Source: Spirochaeta cellobiosiphila DSM 17781
Lineage (GTDB): Bacteria; Spirochaetota; Spirochaetia; DSM-17781
Reading direction: 5' to 3'
Assembly (NCBI RefSeq): GCF_000426705.1
Contig: NZ_KE384555.1
Span: 158,362-222,361, forward strand
DNA: 64,000 nt
The position numbers were made by a program, and so were the translations under genes. The notes below the pieces were generated by a model. It searched no databases and was not told the DNA's origin. It saw only the letters and a list, made by a program, of their open reading frames with translations. Positions 1 through 8,825 of the stretch are shown piece by piece (positions within the stretch are counted from its first letter, which is position 1; each line of letters begins with the position of its first letter).

Positions 1-110
1 TAACCACTGACGATGACAAAGTAACCACTGACGATGACAAAGTAAGCGACGACGATGATAAAGTAAGCGATGACGACGATGATAAAGTAAGCGATGACGA
101 CGATGATAAG
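1..110 (+). repeat. In-frame 21/24-bp tandem repeat coding V(S/T)..DDDK
   Basis: Five units are visible: two of 21 bp encoding VTTDDDK, one of 21 bp encoding VSDDDDK and two of 24 bp encoding VSDDDDDK. The array probably continues to the left of the window. Every unit length is a multiple of three, so gain or loss of units would keep the frame. The downstream paralogue has only a short acidic run (three AACGAT repeats, about 724-741) at the same place, which suggests the linker length has drifted by repeat slippage. Confidence 0.85.
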
Positions 111-530
111 GATTATAGCTATGTTGGAACTTGGATTTATTCATTTACAAATGAAGATGAAGATGAAACAGAATATGGGTATCAAAAGTTAACTTTAACA
201 AAAACTACTTTTGTAGCTGAAACTAACACTAGATATGTAGAAAATGATGGTTCTGTTTCAAGAGTAGATTCGCAAAAAGCATCGGGAACTATTCAAAATT
301 TAGGAGACTACACACTAAGACAAATACTTCTTAAACTTGAAATTGATGGAACTATGTACGATGTAAATAATGAGAGCGCATTTAGATCCGCATATGAAAA
401 AGAAAATGGAACTGAAACAGATTCTGAGTGGGCAGGGACCTATAAAAACTATACATTACCAAACGATGCTAAATACTCCATCTCTGGTAACAAAATGACA
501 ATTAGAGAAGCTGTATATACTAAACAATAG
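1..530 (+). CDS. Acidic-repeat lipoprotein paralogue, 5' end missing
   Basis: The reading frame is already open at the left edge (codons begin at base 3) and stops with TAG at 528-530, so the start and any signal peptide lie outside the window. The first 36 or so codons are an acidic tandem repeat (VTTDDDK twice, then VSDDDDK-like units). A roughly 140-residue domain follows, beginning DYSYVGTW and ending GNKMTIREAVYTKQ. That domain is closely similar to the complete gene just downstream, which has a lipoprotein signal, so this is most likely a surface or periplasmic lipoprotein with a repeat-expanded linker. The function of the domain is not recognised. The two copies clearly arose by tandem duplication, because the terminators match as well. 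Confidence is high that it is coding and low about any role. Confidence 0.8.
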   Translation, partial: TTDDDKVTTDDDKVSDDDDKVSDDDDDKVSDDDDDKDYSYVGTWIYSFTNEDEDETEYGYQKLTLTKTTFVAETNTRYVENDGSVSRVDSQKASGTIQNLGDYTLRQILLKLEIDGTMYDVNNESAFRSAYEKENGTETDSEWAGTYKNYTLPNDAKYSISGNKMTIREAVYTKQ

Positions 531-546
531 TATTTTGACACTAACC

Positions 547-574
547 CTCCCTTGCCAATGCAAGGGAGTCTTTC
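547..574 (+). terminator. Rho-independent terminator after first lipoprotein
   Basis: A perfect 9-bp stem (CTCCCTTGC with GCAAGGGAG, loop CAAT) is followed by TCTTT, 16 bases after the stop codon. The same stem recurs after the second paralogue. Confidence 0.8.
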
Positions 575-660
575 AATTAATCAGAGAAGTAAACACTATA
601 TTTATATGATTTCCATTAAACGTGACTATTACCATTGGAAATTTTTTTAAGGAGTTAAAT

Positions 661-1164
661 ATGAAAAAACTATTCTTATTAGGACTATTTTCTTTTTTTC
701 TTTTTACTGGATGTAATATTGTAAACGATAACGATAACGATGATGAAGTCGTCTACGATTATAGCTATGTTGGAACTTGGACTTATTCATGGGAATCTGG
801 AACAGAATATAAATCTATAAAGGCAATTTACACAAAAACCACTTATGTACTAGAATATTCCTCTAAATTTGTAAAACAGGATGGTGAGGTTACAAGAAAA
901 AGTTCGAGTAAATCATCAGGAACTATTCAAAATTTAGGAAACTACAAAATAAGACAAATACCTCTAAAACAAGAGATTGGTGGTACTATGTATGATGTAA
1001 GGGATGAGAGCACATTTAGATCTGCATATGAAAAAGAATTTGGAACTGAAACAGATTCTGCGTGGGCAGAGACCTATAATATCTATACATCATCACACGA
1101 TACTGAATACTCCATTTCTGGTAACAAAATGACAGTCGGAGAAACTGTATATACTAAACAATAG
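661..1164 (+). CDS. Putative lipoprotein, complete tandem paralogue
   Basis: The protein has 167 residues. I chose the ATG at 661 because AAGGAG lies 6 bases upstream and it puts a clean lipoprotein signal (MKKLFLLGLFSFFLFTGC) at the N-terminus, with the lipidated Cys at residue 18. An upstream in-frame ATG at 622 has no ribosome site. After the Cys comes a short acidic linker (NDNDNDDE), then the DYSYVGTW...GNKMTVGETVYTKQ domain shared with the preceding gene. The domain is rich in aromatic and beta-prone residues and may be a small lipocalin-like or beta-sandwich fold, but that is inference only. I do not recognise the family. Both paralogues have their own terminator, so they are probably transcribed separately. 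Confidence 0.8.
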   Translation: MKKLFLLGLFSFFLFTGCNIVNDNDNDDEVVYDYSYVGTWTYSWESGTEYKSIKAIYTKTTYVLEYSSKFVKQDGEVTRKSSSKSSGTIQNLGNYKIRQIPLKQEIGGTMYDVRDESTFRSAYEKEFGTETDSAWAETYNIYTSSHDTEYSISGNKMTVGETVYTKQ

Positions 1165-1181
1165 TATTTTTGAGACTGAAC

Positions 1182-1210
1182 CTCCCTTGCCAAGGCAAGG
1201 GAGTCTTTTA
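1182..1210 (+). terminator. Rho-independent terminator after second lipoprotein
   Basis: A stem of CTCCCTTGCC with GGCAAGGGAG is followed by TCTTTTA. It is a near-copy of the hairpin at 547-574, so the duplicated unit includes the terminator. Confidence 0.8.
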
Positions 1211-1265
1211 ATTACTTAGAAGTTTAAATAATATATATGTTAAAGACATAACTCTTCCTTTTAGA

Positions 1266-1439
1266 ATGGATTCATACGGGACCTTACTTTATATAGCTAA
1301 ATCTTGTGATAGTAATGAAATAATTAAGCACATATTAAAAGTACACGATATTTATTGCCTGGGAACTCGAAAGCGCCTCGAAAAGGAATACTCCTTACTT
1401 TTTTCACACCTTCCTCTCAATATTAGAAGAGCCTTCTAA
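1266..1439 (+). CDS. Small ORF, 57 aa, doubtful
   Basis: The stretch from 1205 to 1617 has no obvious gene. The only coding candidate runs from ATG 1266 to TAA 1439 (MDSYGTLLYIAKS... to ...PLNIRRAF). The frame is open back to 1212, which gives 76 codons without a stop, unusual for AT-rich intergenic DNA. There is no ribosome site before the ATG. It could be a gene remnant whose 5' end is lost, or chance. Its last codons lie inside the first palindrome of the array that follows. I do not recognise the sequence. Confidence 0.2.
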   Translation: MDSYGTLLYIAKSCDSNEIIKHILKVHDIYCLGTRKRLEKEYSLLFSHLPLNIRRAF

Positions 1440-1505
1440 CAACTTTAGAAAGACCAGCTAACTTTTTTAGAAGGGCCTTCTAAAACTTTTAGATAGTCCT
1501 TCTAA
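1423..1505. repeat. Palindrome array, four units, 22-bp period
   Basis: Four 17-bp units start at 1423, 1445, 1467 and 1489, exactly 22 bp apart and separated by 5-bp spacers (CAACT, CTTTT, AACTT). The best unit is the near-perfect palindrome TTAGAAGGGCCTTCTAA, and the second unit is degenerate. The array lies between convergent genes. A second array with the same consensus, period and spacers is at 46057-46117. The odd one-base centre is poor for an RNA hairpin, and the two-helical-turn period favours a DNA-binding array. The remainder of this gap (1506-1617) shows nothing further. Confidence 0.85.
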
Positions 1506-1617
1506 TAACCATTACAACGTTTGCTTAACAAAAGACAGCTACGACCTGAGGGGACAAAAAAGGCTCAAACAGTAGAGCTTAGGATGAGAAAAGAATTAGT
1601 TATCTAACGACAGAGGT

Positions 1618-3015
1618 CTAGACCATATCTTTCATCGGATCATCTACAAGCTGGTTGCGATATCCTTTAGGAAGGATGACATTAAGAATAATAGCCGTGA
1701 GACCTCCTGTTGTAATGGCAGAACCCAATACCCCTTTGAAGAAAGGTGGTAAAGCTTGAAGGATTTGCGGAACAAAAACCACCCCTAGTCCCATAGCAAA
1801 TGAGATGGCTATTATTAAAACACCACGTCGGTCCATAATATGAGAAGCAATTAACTTGATTCCAGAAGCGGCTACCGTCCCGAACATGATAATAGTAGCT
1901 CCCCCTAATACGGAATTAGGGATGATAGAAATAACTCCACCAACAACCGGAAATAATCCAAAGATAGCTAATAAACCGGCAATCCAATATCCAACATAAC
2001 GGCTAGCGACTCCAGTCATTTGAATCACACCATTGTTCTGGCTAAATGTCGTGTTAGGAAAAGTGTTAAAAACCGAGGCTAATGCAGAATTAATACCATC
2101 ACCTAAGATACCCGCAGAGATTCTCTTCATGTAAATTTCTCCTTTCACAGGTTCTCCGGATATCATGGAAGTGGCTGTTAAGTCTCCCATAGATTCTACA
2201 GTTGTTATTAAGTAAAGCAATGTCATAGGAAGGACATGAGGCCAGCTGATACCAAAACCAAACTTAAAAGGGACAGGAAGGGTAATGAGGCTAAGACGGG
2301 AAATCCTGCTAAAGTCCACTATTCCTAAACAAGCTGCGACCACATAACCTACTATTAAACCAATGACGATAGCCCCCATTCGAAGCCATTGGTTTTTACT
2401 TCTGTTGAAAACAATGATAATGGTGAGAACAATACCTGCCAGCATGAGGTTAACAGGGCTGGCGAAAAGCTCAGGTTTATTATTTAATAACCAGGAACCA
2501 CCCCCAACATCTGTTATGCCGGTCTTAATGAGGGATATACCTATAAGGGTGACAACAATACCGCTCACTAAGGGTGTGATGATTTTTTTAAGCATGGGGA
2601 TGAACCGGCTGAAGATCATCTCTACAGGGGAGGCAATCAATGCCGTACCAAAAATGGTTGCCAAGACTTCCCTTTCAGAACCTCCTACTGATTTAACAGA
2701 TAAACCAATACTGATGCAGAGGGATAAAAAGGTAAAACTAGTCCCCTGAATGCTTAGTAGTCCTGAACCGACAGGACCAAATTGGCGACATTGGATAAAT
2801 GTGGCGATACCGGAAACGAATAAAGACATACTTATTAAATAGGAAGAATATTCCATACTAAGCCCTACTGCTCCGGAGATGATGATAGCCGGAGTTACAA
2901 TGCCTATAAAGATGGCCATCAAATGCTGTAAAGAAGCCAAGAAGGCTTTGCCTGGACTAGGTCTATCATTCAACTTGAAGATCAAATCCCCGGTTCTCTG
3001 TTCGGTGCTAGACAT
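1618..3015 (-). CDS. NCS2-family purine (xanthine/urate) permease
   Basis: This 465-residue polytopic inner-membrane protein belongs to the nucleobase:cation symporter-2 family. It carries the family QH pair in the first membrane helix (residues 30-31, within LASLQHLMAIF), the QGTSF segment near residue 90, and the signature FPNTTFSQNNGVIQMTG around residues 313-330, which is the form found in xanthine and uric-acid transporters such as E. coli XanP and UacT rather than uracil permeases. Length matches XanP (463 aa). It is expected to import xanthine or a related purine with protons. The start ATG has CTCTCC on the plus strand (GGAGAG ribosome site) just upstream. It stands alone, without purine-catabolic genes nearby, so xanthine versus urate cannot be decided from context. 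Confidence 0.88.
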   Translation of the reverse strand: MSSTEQRTGDLIFKLNDRPSPGKAFLASLQHLMAIFIGIVTPAIIISGAVGLSMEYSSYLISMSLFVSGIATFIQCRQFGPVGSGLLSIQGTSFTFLSLCISIGLSVKSVGGSEREVLATIFGTALIASPVEMIFSRFIPMLKKIITPLVSGIVVTLIGISLIKTGITDVGGGSWLLNNKPELFASPVNLMLAGIVLTIIIVFNRSKNQWLRMGAIVIGLIVGYVVAACLGIVDFSRISRLSLITLPVPFKFGFGISWPHVLPMTLLYLITTVESMGDLTATSMISGEPVKGEIYMKRISAGILGDGINSALASVFNTFPNTTFSQNNGVIQMTGVASRYVGYWIAGLLAIFGLFPVVGGVISIIPNSVLGGATIIMFGTVAASGIKLIASHIMDRRGVLIIAISFAMGLGVVFVPQILQALPPFFKGVLGSAITTGGLTAIILNVILPKGYRNQLVDDPMKDMV

Positions 3016-3036
3016 AGGACTCTCCTTTGTGTCTTA

Positions 3037-3054
3037 ACCATTGCATTCAATGGT
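3037..3054 (-). promoter_or_regulatory. Inverted repeat in permease leader
   Basis: A perfect 7-bp inverted repeat (ACCATTG, loop CATT, CAATGGT) lies 22-39 bases before the permease start. It could be an operator or a leader hairpin. I see no purine-riboswitch core here, and the role is unknown. Confidence 0.3.
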
Positions 3055-3166
3055 GATCTCTTCTTAAGTCTAATCCTGCGGCTTTTAAATTGTAAAAGAT
3101 TCCTTACCCTTTTTTATCAAAAACGGGGGATAATCTGAATCGGAGAGCTGGATACTCGAAAAATAA

Positions 3167-4966
3167 TCAAGTCTTTCTTAATGACAGAGAACGTTCCTTC
3201 CACAGTTCTTCCAGTTGGGCTTTACTACAATCCTTCACCGATTCCCATTTAAAAGGAGGATTATAATAGTACTGCTTATTAATACTCTCAAATAAGTCTA
3301 GAACGGAAGCCAGTAAGGGCAGTTGTTTAACCAGGGACTGGTCCAGGCACCAGTCTCTGAGAGCCACTACAGCATCTTTCATTAATAATTCTAATACTAA
3401 AAGATGCTGAAGGAATAATTGGATGGCAGTATCAGTATCACCTAAGAGACAATACCATTTATACGCTATAACAAGGGGAGAAGAATAATGTCCTTTTCCC
3501 AATTGAATAGCAGTATTCAGGAGATCAAGTTTTTTCTCTATCATGCTTTGTTGGGTTGAACGATTATACTTAAGAACCAGGTTATCTACATATTCCAGAT
3601 AATGAATCAATAGAGACAGGTTACCCCTTACAATCTCGATGTTAGTTTCATAGATAGTTAAGGCCTGGGAGGAATAATGATGGCTGGCCTGGGAATCGAT
3701 AGAGCTATAGAGCTGACCAAGTCGTGAATAGATTTGGGATAGATAATATATCTCCATTTCACCTTGATTCTCATCACGTATCATTTGGAATAAACTAGCG
3801 GCCTTAAGGAGCAGTTCGGGAGAGTCCAACCGTTCTCCTTCAAAACGGAATATCTGTGCAGCAGAACTAATGTTATTTAAAGAGACATCCTTAGGATCCC
3901 AGTAGCGGGCTTTTTCAACCCATGAATTATAGAGCTTCCGATAAGGGAACTTGTCTTCTCCCCAATGACGATATAAACGCTGAAAAGCATCAACCACTTC
4001 CAAAGCCGTTTCTAAAGATTCTCCTTTACCAGCCAGGAGCTCAAATTCTTCACACAATAAATCAAAGTCAGGGGTATCATTCATAAGTGACAACGTTCTC
4101 GGGGATATGAGTGTCAAATAAGAATATAAACGAGAACTCTTTGCCTCCCCATGACTTAGTACGTATCCTGATCGCTGAAGAGCTTTGTTCCAGTAAAATG
4201 ATTCATGAGTGAAATCAAAGAGAATATGATAGGCGACAGCTATCAGCTCACTTATGGTCACATCATCTACTTCGCAATCACCTAAGAAATCTTTTTCAAG
4301 ACGAAGACATTTATCTAGATATTTCTTTTTCTGTTCCAGGGAAGAACTGTTTTCCAGCAAAATAATATAAGCCTCACAATACTCAGAGTAAGGCACAGCC
4401 TGTTGTAGTAGCTCCCATTGTTCTAATGGATAGAGAAGTTCAGACTCGGCAATAACAGGTAAATTTCCACAGGCATGATCATAGGCCCATTGATGAAAAA
4501 CAGAGAGATATCCTTCTGCGATGAGGGACTTAAACGTCAAATCCGAATGCTCATGATAGAGCTCAAAGATATGATCCAACTCTTTCAGATTTTCTTCATA
4601 CCCTAATTCTGACAGATAATCCTCTAGTAGTTCGCTATCATCAGGAGAAGGGTCGGAGGGATAATGGGGTAAGAGATCCATTTCATCCTCATGTCCCACA
4701 CTAATAAAGGTATTTCTACATAAATAGTCGACTCCAGATTTAGGAGTTCTTTTACTTTTAATCTGCCAATAACCAGGGAAATCAAAGTACTCAAACTTTG
4801 AAGTTTTACGAATGATTAGGGGGAAATGTTCAGGCTGTATCTCAACGAGGGAGGTTTTCATGTGAGCAGGAAAAGGATTGTCTTCCAAATACTGGGCTGC
4901 TTCGTCTTTTGTTCCTATAAAAGAGACCCAGTCAGCTTTATCAAAATGAACTTCAATACTAACCAC
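3167..4966 (-). CDS. Uncharacterised helical-repeat protein, 599 aa
   Basis: I place the start at the GTG at 4966, because AGGGGG lies 5 bases upstream and an extended -10 (TGT-TATACT) sits just before it. The open frame continues upstream to 5056 but would overlap the divergent gene. There is no signal peptide or membrane segment, so the protein should be cytosolic. Residues from about 150 to the end are almost wholly alpha-helical, with short amphipathic helices reminiscent of TPR or SEL1-like solenoids (for example LLKAASLFQMIRDENQGE). The first 120 residues look mixed alpha/beta and contain an acidic patch (SDPSPDDSELLEDYLSE). I do not recognise the family. It is divergent from a GNAT acetyltransferase, which offers no firm clue. 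Confidence 0.7.
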   Translation of the reverse strand: MVSIEVHFDKADWVSFIGTKDEAAQYLEDNPFPAHMKTSLVEIQPEHFPLIIRKTSKFEYFDFPGYWQIKSKRTPKSGVDYLCRNTFISVGHEDEMDLLPHYPSDPSPDDSELLEDYLSELGYEENLKELDHIFELYHEHSDLTFKSLIAEGYLSVFHQWAYDHACGNLPVIAESELLYPLEQWELLQQAVPYSEYCEAYIILLENSSSLEQKKKYLDKCLRLEKDFLGDCEVDDVTISELIAVAYHILFDFTHESFYWNKALQRSGYVLSHGEAKSSRLYSYLTLISPRTLSLMNDTPDFDLLCEEFELLAGKGESLETALEVVDAFQRLYRHWGEDKFPYRKLYNSWVEKARYWDPKDVSLNNISSAAQIFRFEGERLDSPELLLKAASLFQMIRDENQGEMEIYYLSQIYSRLGQLYSSIDSQASHHYSSQALTIYETNIEIVRGNLSLLIHYLEYVDNLVLKYNRSTQQSMIEKKLDLLNTAIQLGKGHYSSPLVIAYKWYCLLGDTDTAIQLFLQHLLVLELLMKDAVVALRDWCLDQSLVKQLPLLASVLDLFESINKQYYYNPPFKWESVKDCSKAQLEELWKERSLSLRKT

Positions 4967-4971
4967 GAATA

Positions 4972-4996
4972 CCCCCTGTATACCTACAGTATAACA
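4972..4996 (-). promoter_or_regulatory. Extended -10 promoter and SD of the 599-aa protein
   Basis: On the minus strand TGT-TATACT (4988-4996) is an extended -10 element, and AGGGGG (4972-4977) precedes the GTG start by 5 bases. No good -35 is visible, as expected for an extended -10 promoter. Confidence 0.4.
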
Positions 4997-5032
4997 CTTT
5001 ACATGCAAAGAAATCATTGGGATAATAGGAGA

Positions 5033-5803
5033 ATGATAAAATGCAAAGACGAACACAAAGAATTTCTATTAAAACATTTAAAAGAATCCCCTGCATTTAA
5101 CTGTTTCCTCATCGGGGATTTAGAAAACCATTCCCTGGAAGAAGACTATCTTGATATTTGGGTTGATAGTCTAAAAGAACCCCCTCAAGTCTATCTATTG
5201 AAGTACTTTGATAATTATGTAGTATCAGGGGAAGGGGATATGGCAGCGGCCTATGAAGTGTTAAAGACACAAGAACCCAGAATGCTATCAGGGCCGCAGA
5301 ACTCAGTTACTCTCCTCAATCAATACCTTAAATCAGATCAATTTCAAACTCTTTATCTGGCAGAAGCCAGGTCTACATCCGTGGAAAGACCCAAAGATAT
5401 ACATTCTCATTTAGCGACACCAGAGGATTTGGATGACTTATTTGATTTTCAAAAGAGTATCAAAGAGTTTTCTGGATCTTTAAGTAAGCGTGAACACTAC
5501 GGACAGGATATTCTTAAAGGATCTGGAAGAATTGCTTTCATACGAGATAAGGAACGTATCGTGTCAACAGCACAGATTTCTGCTGAGAACAGTATGAACG
5601 GGATGCTCATTGGAGTGGCTACTGATCCCCATTATCGCAAGAAGGGGTATGCAACAGTTAACATACTGGCCATTTGTGAAGACATGTTTAAAGAAGGCAA
5701 ATCAGCCATACTATTTTATGATAATCCAGAGGCAGGCAGGTTATATAAAAAGCTTGGATTCCAGGATATTGGATTATGGATGATGGGTAACCTATCTTCA
5801 TAA
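5033..5803 (+). CDS. GNAT-family N-acetyltransferase
   Basis: The protein has 256 residues, starting at the ATG with AGGAG immediately upstream (5027-5031). The C-terminal 130 residues carry the GNAT fold: GVATDPHYRKKGYATV is motif A, with the acetyl-CoA pyrophosphate loop R/Q-x-x-G-x-A (RKKGYA), and LFYDNPEAGRLYKKLGF is motif B. The N-terminal half (MIKCKDEHKEFLLKHLKESPAFNCFLIGDLEN) resembles the N-terminal domain of two-domain GNAT proteins of the GNAT_acetyltran/FR47 type. It transfers acetyl from acetyl-CoA to an amine or other small acceptor, but the substrate cannot be told. It is monocistronic, with a hairpin after it. Confidence 0.8.
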   Translation: MIKCKDEHKEFLLKHLKESPAFNCFLIGDLENHSLEEDYLDIWVDSLKEPPQVYLLKYFDNYVVSGEGDMAAAYEVLKTQEPRMLSGPQNSVTLLNQYLKSDQFQTLYLAEARSTSVERPKDIHSHLATPEDLDDLFDFQKSIKEFSGSLSKREHYGQDILKGSGRIAFIRDKERIVSTAQISAENSMNGMLIGVATDPHYRKKGYATVNILAICEDMFKEGKSAILFYDNPEAGRLYKKLGFQDIGLWMMGNLSS

Positions 5804-5810
5804 ATCAAAG

Positions 5811-5844
5811 AGCTTATTACCAGATTCTCATCTGGTAATAAGCT
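5811..5844. terminator. Bidirectional hairpin between convergent genes
   Basis: A perfect 14-bp stem (AGCTTATTACCAGA and its complement) with loop TTCTCA lies between the GNAT gene and the convergent aldo/keto reductase. Neither side has a strong U-tract, so it may act partly by blocking read-through and stabilising 3' ends. Confidence 0.6.
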
Positions 5845-5854
5845 GTATAGAGAA

Positions 5855-6700
5855 TTAGACAGCACCAAGACCTGTGATATATTCAACAGTCTTAGGATCT
5901 GCATGGGAAAAGAAAGCGCTTTCCTTTTCATCCAGCTGACTTATGGTCTTCATATCATCTTCTGTAAGAGTAAAATCAAAGACATTAAAGTTTTCAGCCA
6001 TACGTTCCTTGTGAGTAGATTTAGGAATGACGACGATCTCTTTCTGAATGAGGAATCTCAAGACAGCCTGTGCTACGGTTTTATCGTATTTATCCCCAAT
6101 GGCTTTAATAACGGGATTGTTGAATAAATCCTTCCGTCCCTCTGCAAAGGGGCCCCAGGACTCATGTTGAACGCCGTACTTTTTCATATACATCTGGGCA
6201 TCGCTCTGCTGATGAAAAGGGTGAGTCTCAATTTGGTTAACTGCAGGAACAACATCTGTGAACTTGCAAAAATCAACAAGTCTATCTGGATGAAAGTTAC
6301 TCACCCCAATGGCTTTGATTTTACCTTGTTCATAAGCTTCGACCATAGCCCGGTAAGTTCCATAATAATCATTAAAGGGCTGATGAATTAGCATAAGATC
6401 GATATAAGAGGTCTGTAGCTTATTCAGAGATTGCTCTATGGAAGCTTTCGCTTTATCATATCCCCCATTACTAATCCAGATTTTAGTAGTTAAGAATAAT
6501 TCTTCCCTGGCGATTCCACTCTTGGTGACAGCATTCCCCACCCCTTCTTCATTGCGATAAGCCTGAGCGGTATCAATGGATCTATAACCGACGTCTAAGG
6601 CGTCCGTTACACATCTTTCACATTCTTCAGGGGTTACTTGATAAACCCCATAACCTAAATAGGGCATCTTCACCCCATTATTTAATTGTACGTATTCCAT
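5855..6700 (-). CDS. Aldo/keto reductase (AKR5-like, diketogulonate reductase type)
   Basis: The protein has 281 residues. Start ATG 6700 has AAGGAG eight bases upstream. It is a NADPH-dependent cytosolic TIM-barrel reductase. The AKR tetrad is partly visible: D in SIDTAQAYRNEEGVG, Y in AQAYRNE, K in TTKIW. The position that normally holds His in LIHWP reads LIHQP, where the His is present but the Trp is Gln. IPKSTHKERMAENF is the cofactor-phosphate loop. It is the last gene of a minus-strand run AKR-ADH-AKR with 20- and 15-base gaps, headed by a MerR-type promoter. The set fits reduction of toxic aldehydes such as methylglyoxal, but the substrate is inferred from company only. Confidence 0.85.
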   Translation of the reverse strand: MEYVQLNNGVKMPYLGYGVYQVTPEECERCVTDALDVGYRSIDTAQAYRNEEGVGNAVTKSGIAREELFLTTKIWISNGGYDKAKASIEQSLNKLQTSYIDLMLIHQPFNDYYGTYRAMVEAYEQGKIKAIGVSNFHPDRLVDFCKFTDVVPAVNQIETHPFHQQSDAQMYMKKYGVQHESWGPFAEGRKDLFNNPVIKAIGDKYDKTVAQAVLRFLIQKEIVVIPKSTHKERMAENFNVFDFTLTEDDMKTISQLDEKESAFFSHADPKTVEYITGLGAV

Positions 6701-6720
6701 ACTTACTCCTTTCACTTGTA

Positions 6721-7770
6721 TTATAAGGTAGACATATCTATAACAAATCTATATTTAACATCACCCTTCTCTAATCGCTTAAATGCTTCATTGATTTGGG
6801 AGACATTAATTAATTCAATATCTGCCGTTATGTTATTCTCACCACAGAAATCAAGCATCTCTTGAGTTTCAGCGATTCCACCAATATTAGAACCGGACAA
6901 ACTACGTCGTCCATGAACCAAACTAAAAGCTCCCACTTCCAATGCCTCTGGGGGAAGACCAACCAGTACGATACTTCCATCAGGTCTAAGATAATTCAAA
7001 TAACTATTAATATTATGCTTAGCAGATATGGTATCTAAAATCATATCCAAAGGTAATCCAAAGTTTTTCATCTGTGATTCGTCTGTTGATAAGACGGCCT
7101 GATCCGCGCCTAAACGCAGGGTATCGTCTACTTTTGAAGGAGAGCTTGTAAAAACAACTACATGGGCCCCCATAGCTTTCGCTATTTTAATAGCAACATG
7201 ACCTAGACCACCAATCCCAAGGATTCCTACGACTTTTCCAGGTCCCACCTTCCAATGACGAAGGGGGGAATAGACAGTTATCCCTGCACATAATAAGGGA
7301 GCACCAGCAGCCAAATCGATTCCTTCGGGCATATGAAGAACATAACGAGAATCACAGACATAGCTTTGAGCAAAGCCACCATACGTAACGCCCCCTAAGT
7401 GTTTATCAGAGGAATTAAAAGAAATGGTAGCCCCTTCTTCACAAAACATTTCCAGATCATCTTCACAGTACTGGCAATGACCGCAGGAATCGGCAATGCA
7501 TCCAATAGCCGCTTTATCACCTATCTTAAAATCAGTAACATCTGTCCCGACTTTGGTAATTCGTCCTACGATTTCATGACCGGGAACGATGGGATAGGTC
7601 GTAGCACCAAAATCATCGTTGATCCAATGCAGGTCAGAATGACATATTCCACAATAGAGAATGTCCATCTCAATATCCAGAGCCCCCAAGGTTCTTCGAG
7701 GTATGGTCATATCTTTTAAAGGTTGGTTCTGGCCCTCTGTTCCATAAGCCTTTACAGTAATTGTTTCCAT
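6721..7770 (-). CDS. Zinc-dependent alcohol dehydrogenase (YahK/cinnamyl type)
   Basis: The protein has 349 residues, the same length as E. coli YahK, and is a medium-chain dehydrogenase/reductase. Catalytic zinc ligands are Cys in YCGICHSD (about residue 40) and His in PGHEIVG (about 65). The structural zinc site is the four-Cys cluster CGHCQYCEDDLEMFC (about 95-109). GILGIGGLGHVAIK is the Rossmann dinucleotide loop. It interconverts aldehydes and alcohols with NADP(H). It sits between two aldo/keto reductases and next to a MerR regulator of the AdhR sort, which in Bacillus controls adhA in response to carbonyl stress, so aldehyde detoxification is the most likely role. Confidence 0.88.
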   Translation of the reverse strand: METITVKAYGTEGQNQPLKDMTIPRRTLGALDIEMDILYCGICHSDLHWINDDFGATTYPIVPGHEIVGRITKVGTDVTDFKIGDKAAIGCIADSCGHCQYCEDDLEMFCEEGATISFNSSDKHLGGVTYGGFAQSYVCDSRYVLHMPEGIDLAAGAPLLCAGITVYSPLRHWKVGPGKVVGILGIGGLGHVAIKIAKAMGAHVVVFTSSPSKVDDTLRLGADQAVLSTDESQMKNFGLPLDMILDTISAKHNINSYLNYLRPDGSIVLVGLPPEALEVGAFSLVHGRRSLSGSNIGGIAETQEMLDFCGENNITADIELINVSQINEAFKRLEKGDVKYRFVIDMSTL

Positions 7771-7785
7771 ATATAGCTCCTTCTA

Positions 7786-8769
<984 letters not shown>

Positions 8770-8778
8770 TTATTTCTT

Positions 8779-8810
8779 GTTATAGGCTAATACTTGGAGT
8801 AAACTTCAAG
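8779..8810 (-). promoter_or_regulatory. MerR-type promoter of the AKR-ADH-AKR operon
   Basis: On the minus strand a -35 TTGAAG (8804-8809) and a -10 TATAAC (8779-8784) are separated by exactly 19 bp, the long spacer typical of promoters twisted open by MerR-family activators. The spacer and -35 hold the dyad CTTGGAGT-AA-ACTTCAAG (8793-8810), 7 of 8 positions symmetric. A MerR gene lies 16 bases beyond. Spacing and dyad are seen; activation by that MerR is inferred. Confidence 0.7.
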
Positions 8811-8825
8811 GCAAGAAAAAAAGCG

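Noticed and set aside
1-110. Enteropeptidase (DDDDK) cleavage sites
   Set aside because: The match is a by-product of an acidic repeat; bacteria have no enteropeptidase and nothing suggests processing.
1423-1505. CRISPR array
   Set aside because: Spacers are only 5 bp and conserved between the two loci, units are palindromes, and no cas genes are present.
2363-2749. 128-aa plus-strand ORF inside the permease gene
   Set aside because: Antisense shadow of a well-conserved membrane protein; no ribosome site.
3016-3166. Purine riboswitch before the permease
   Set aside because: The leader has one short hairpin but no three-way-junction core.
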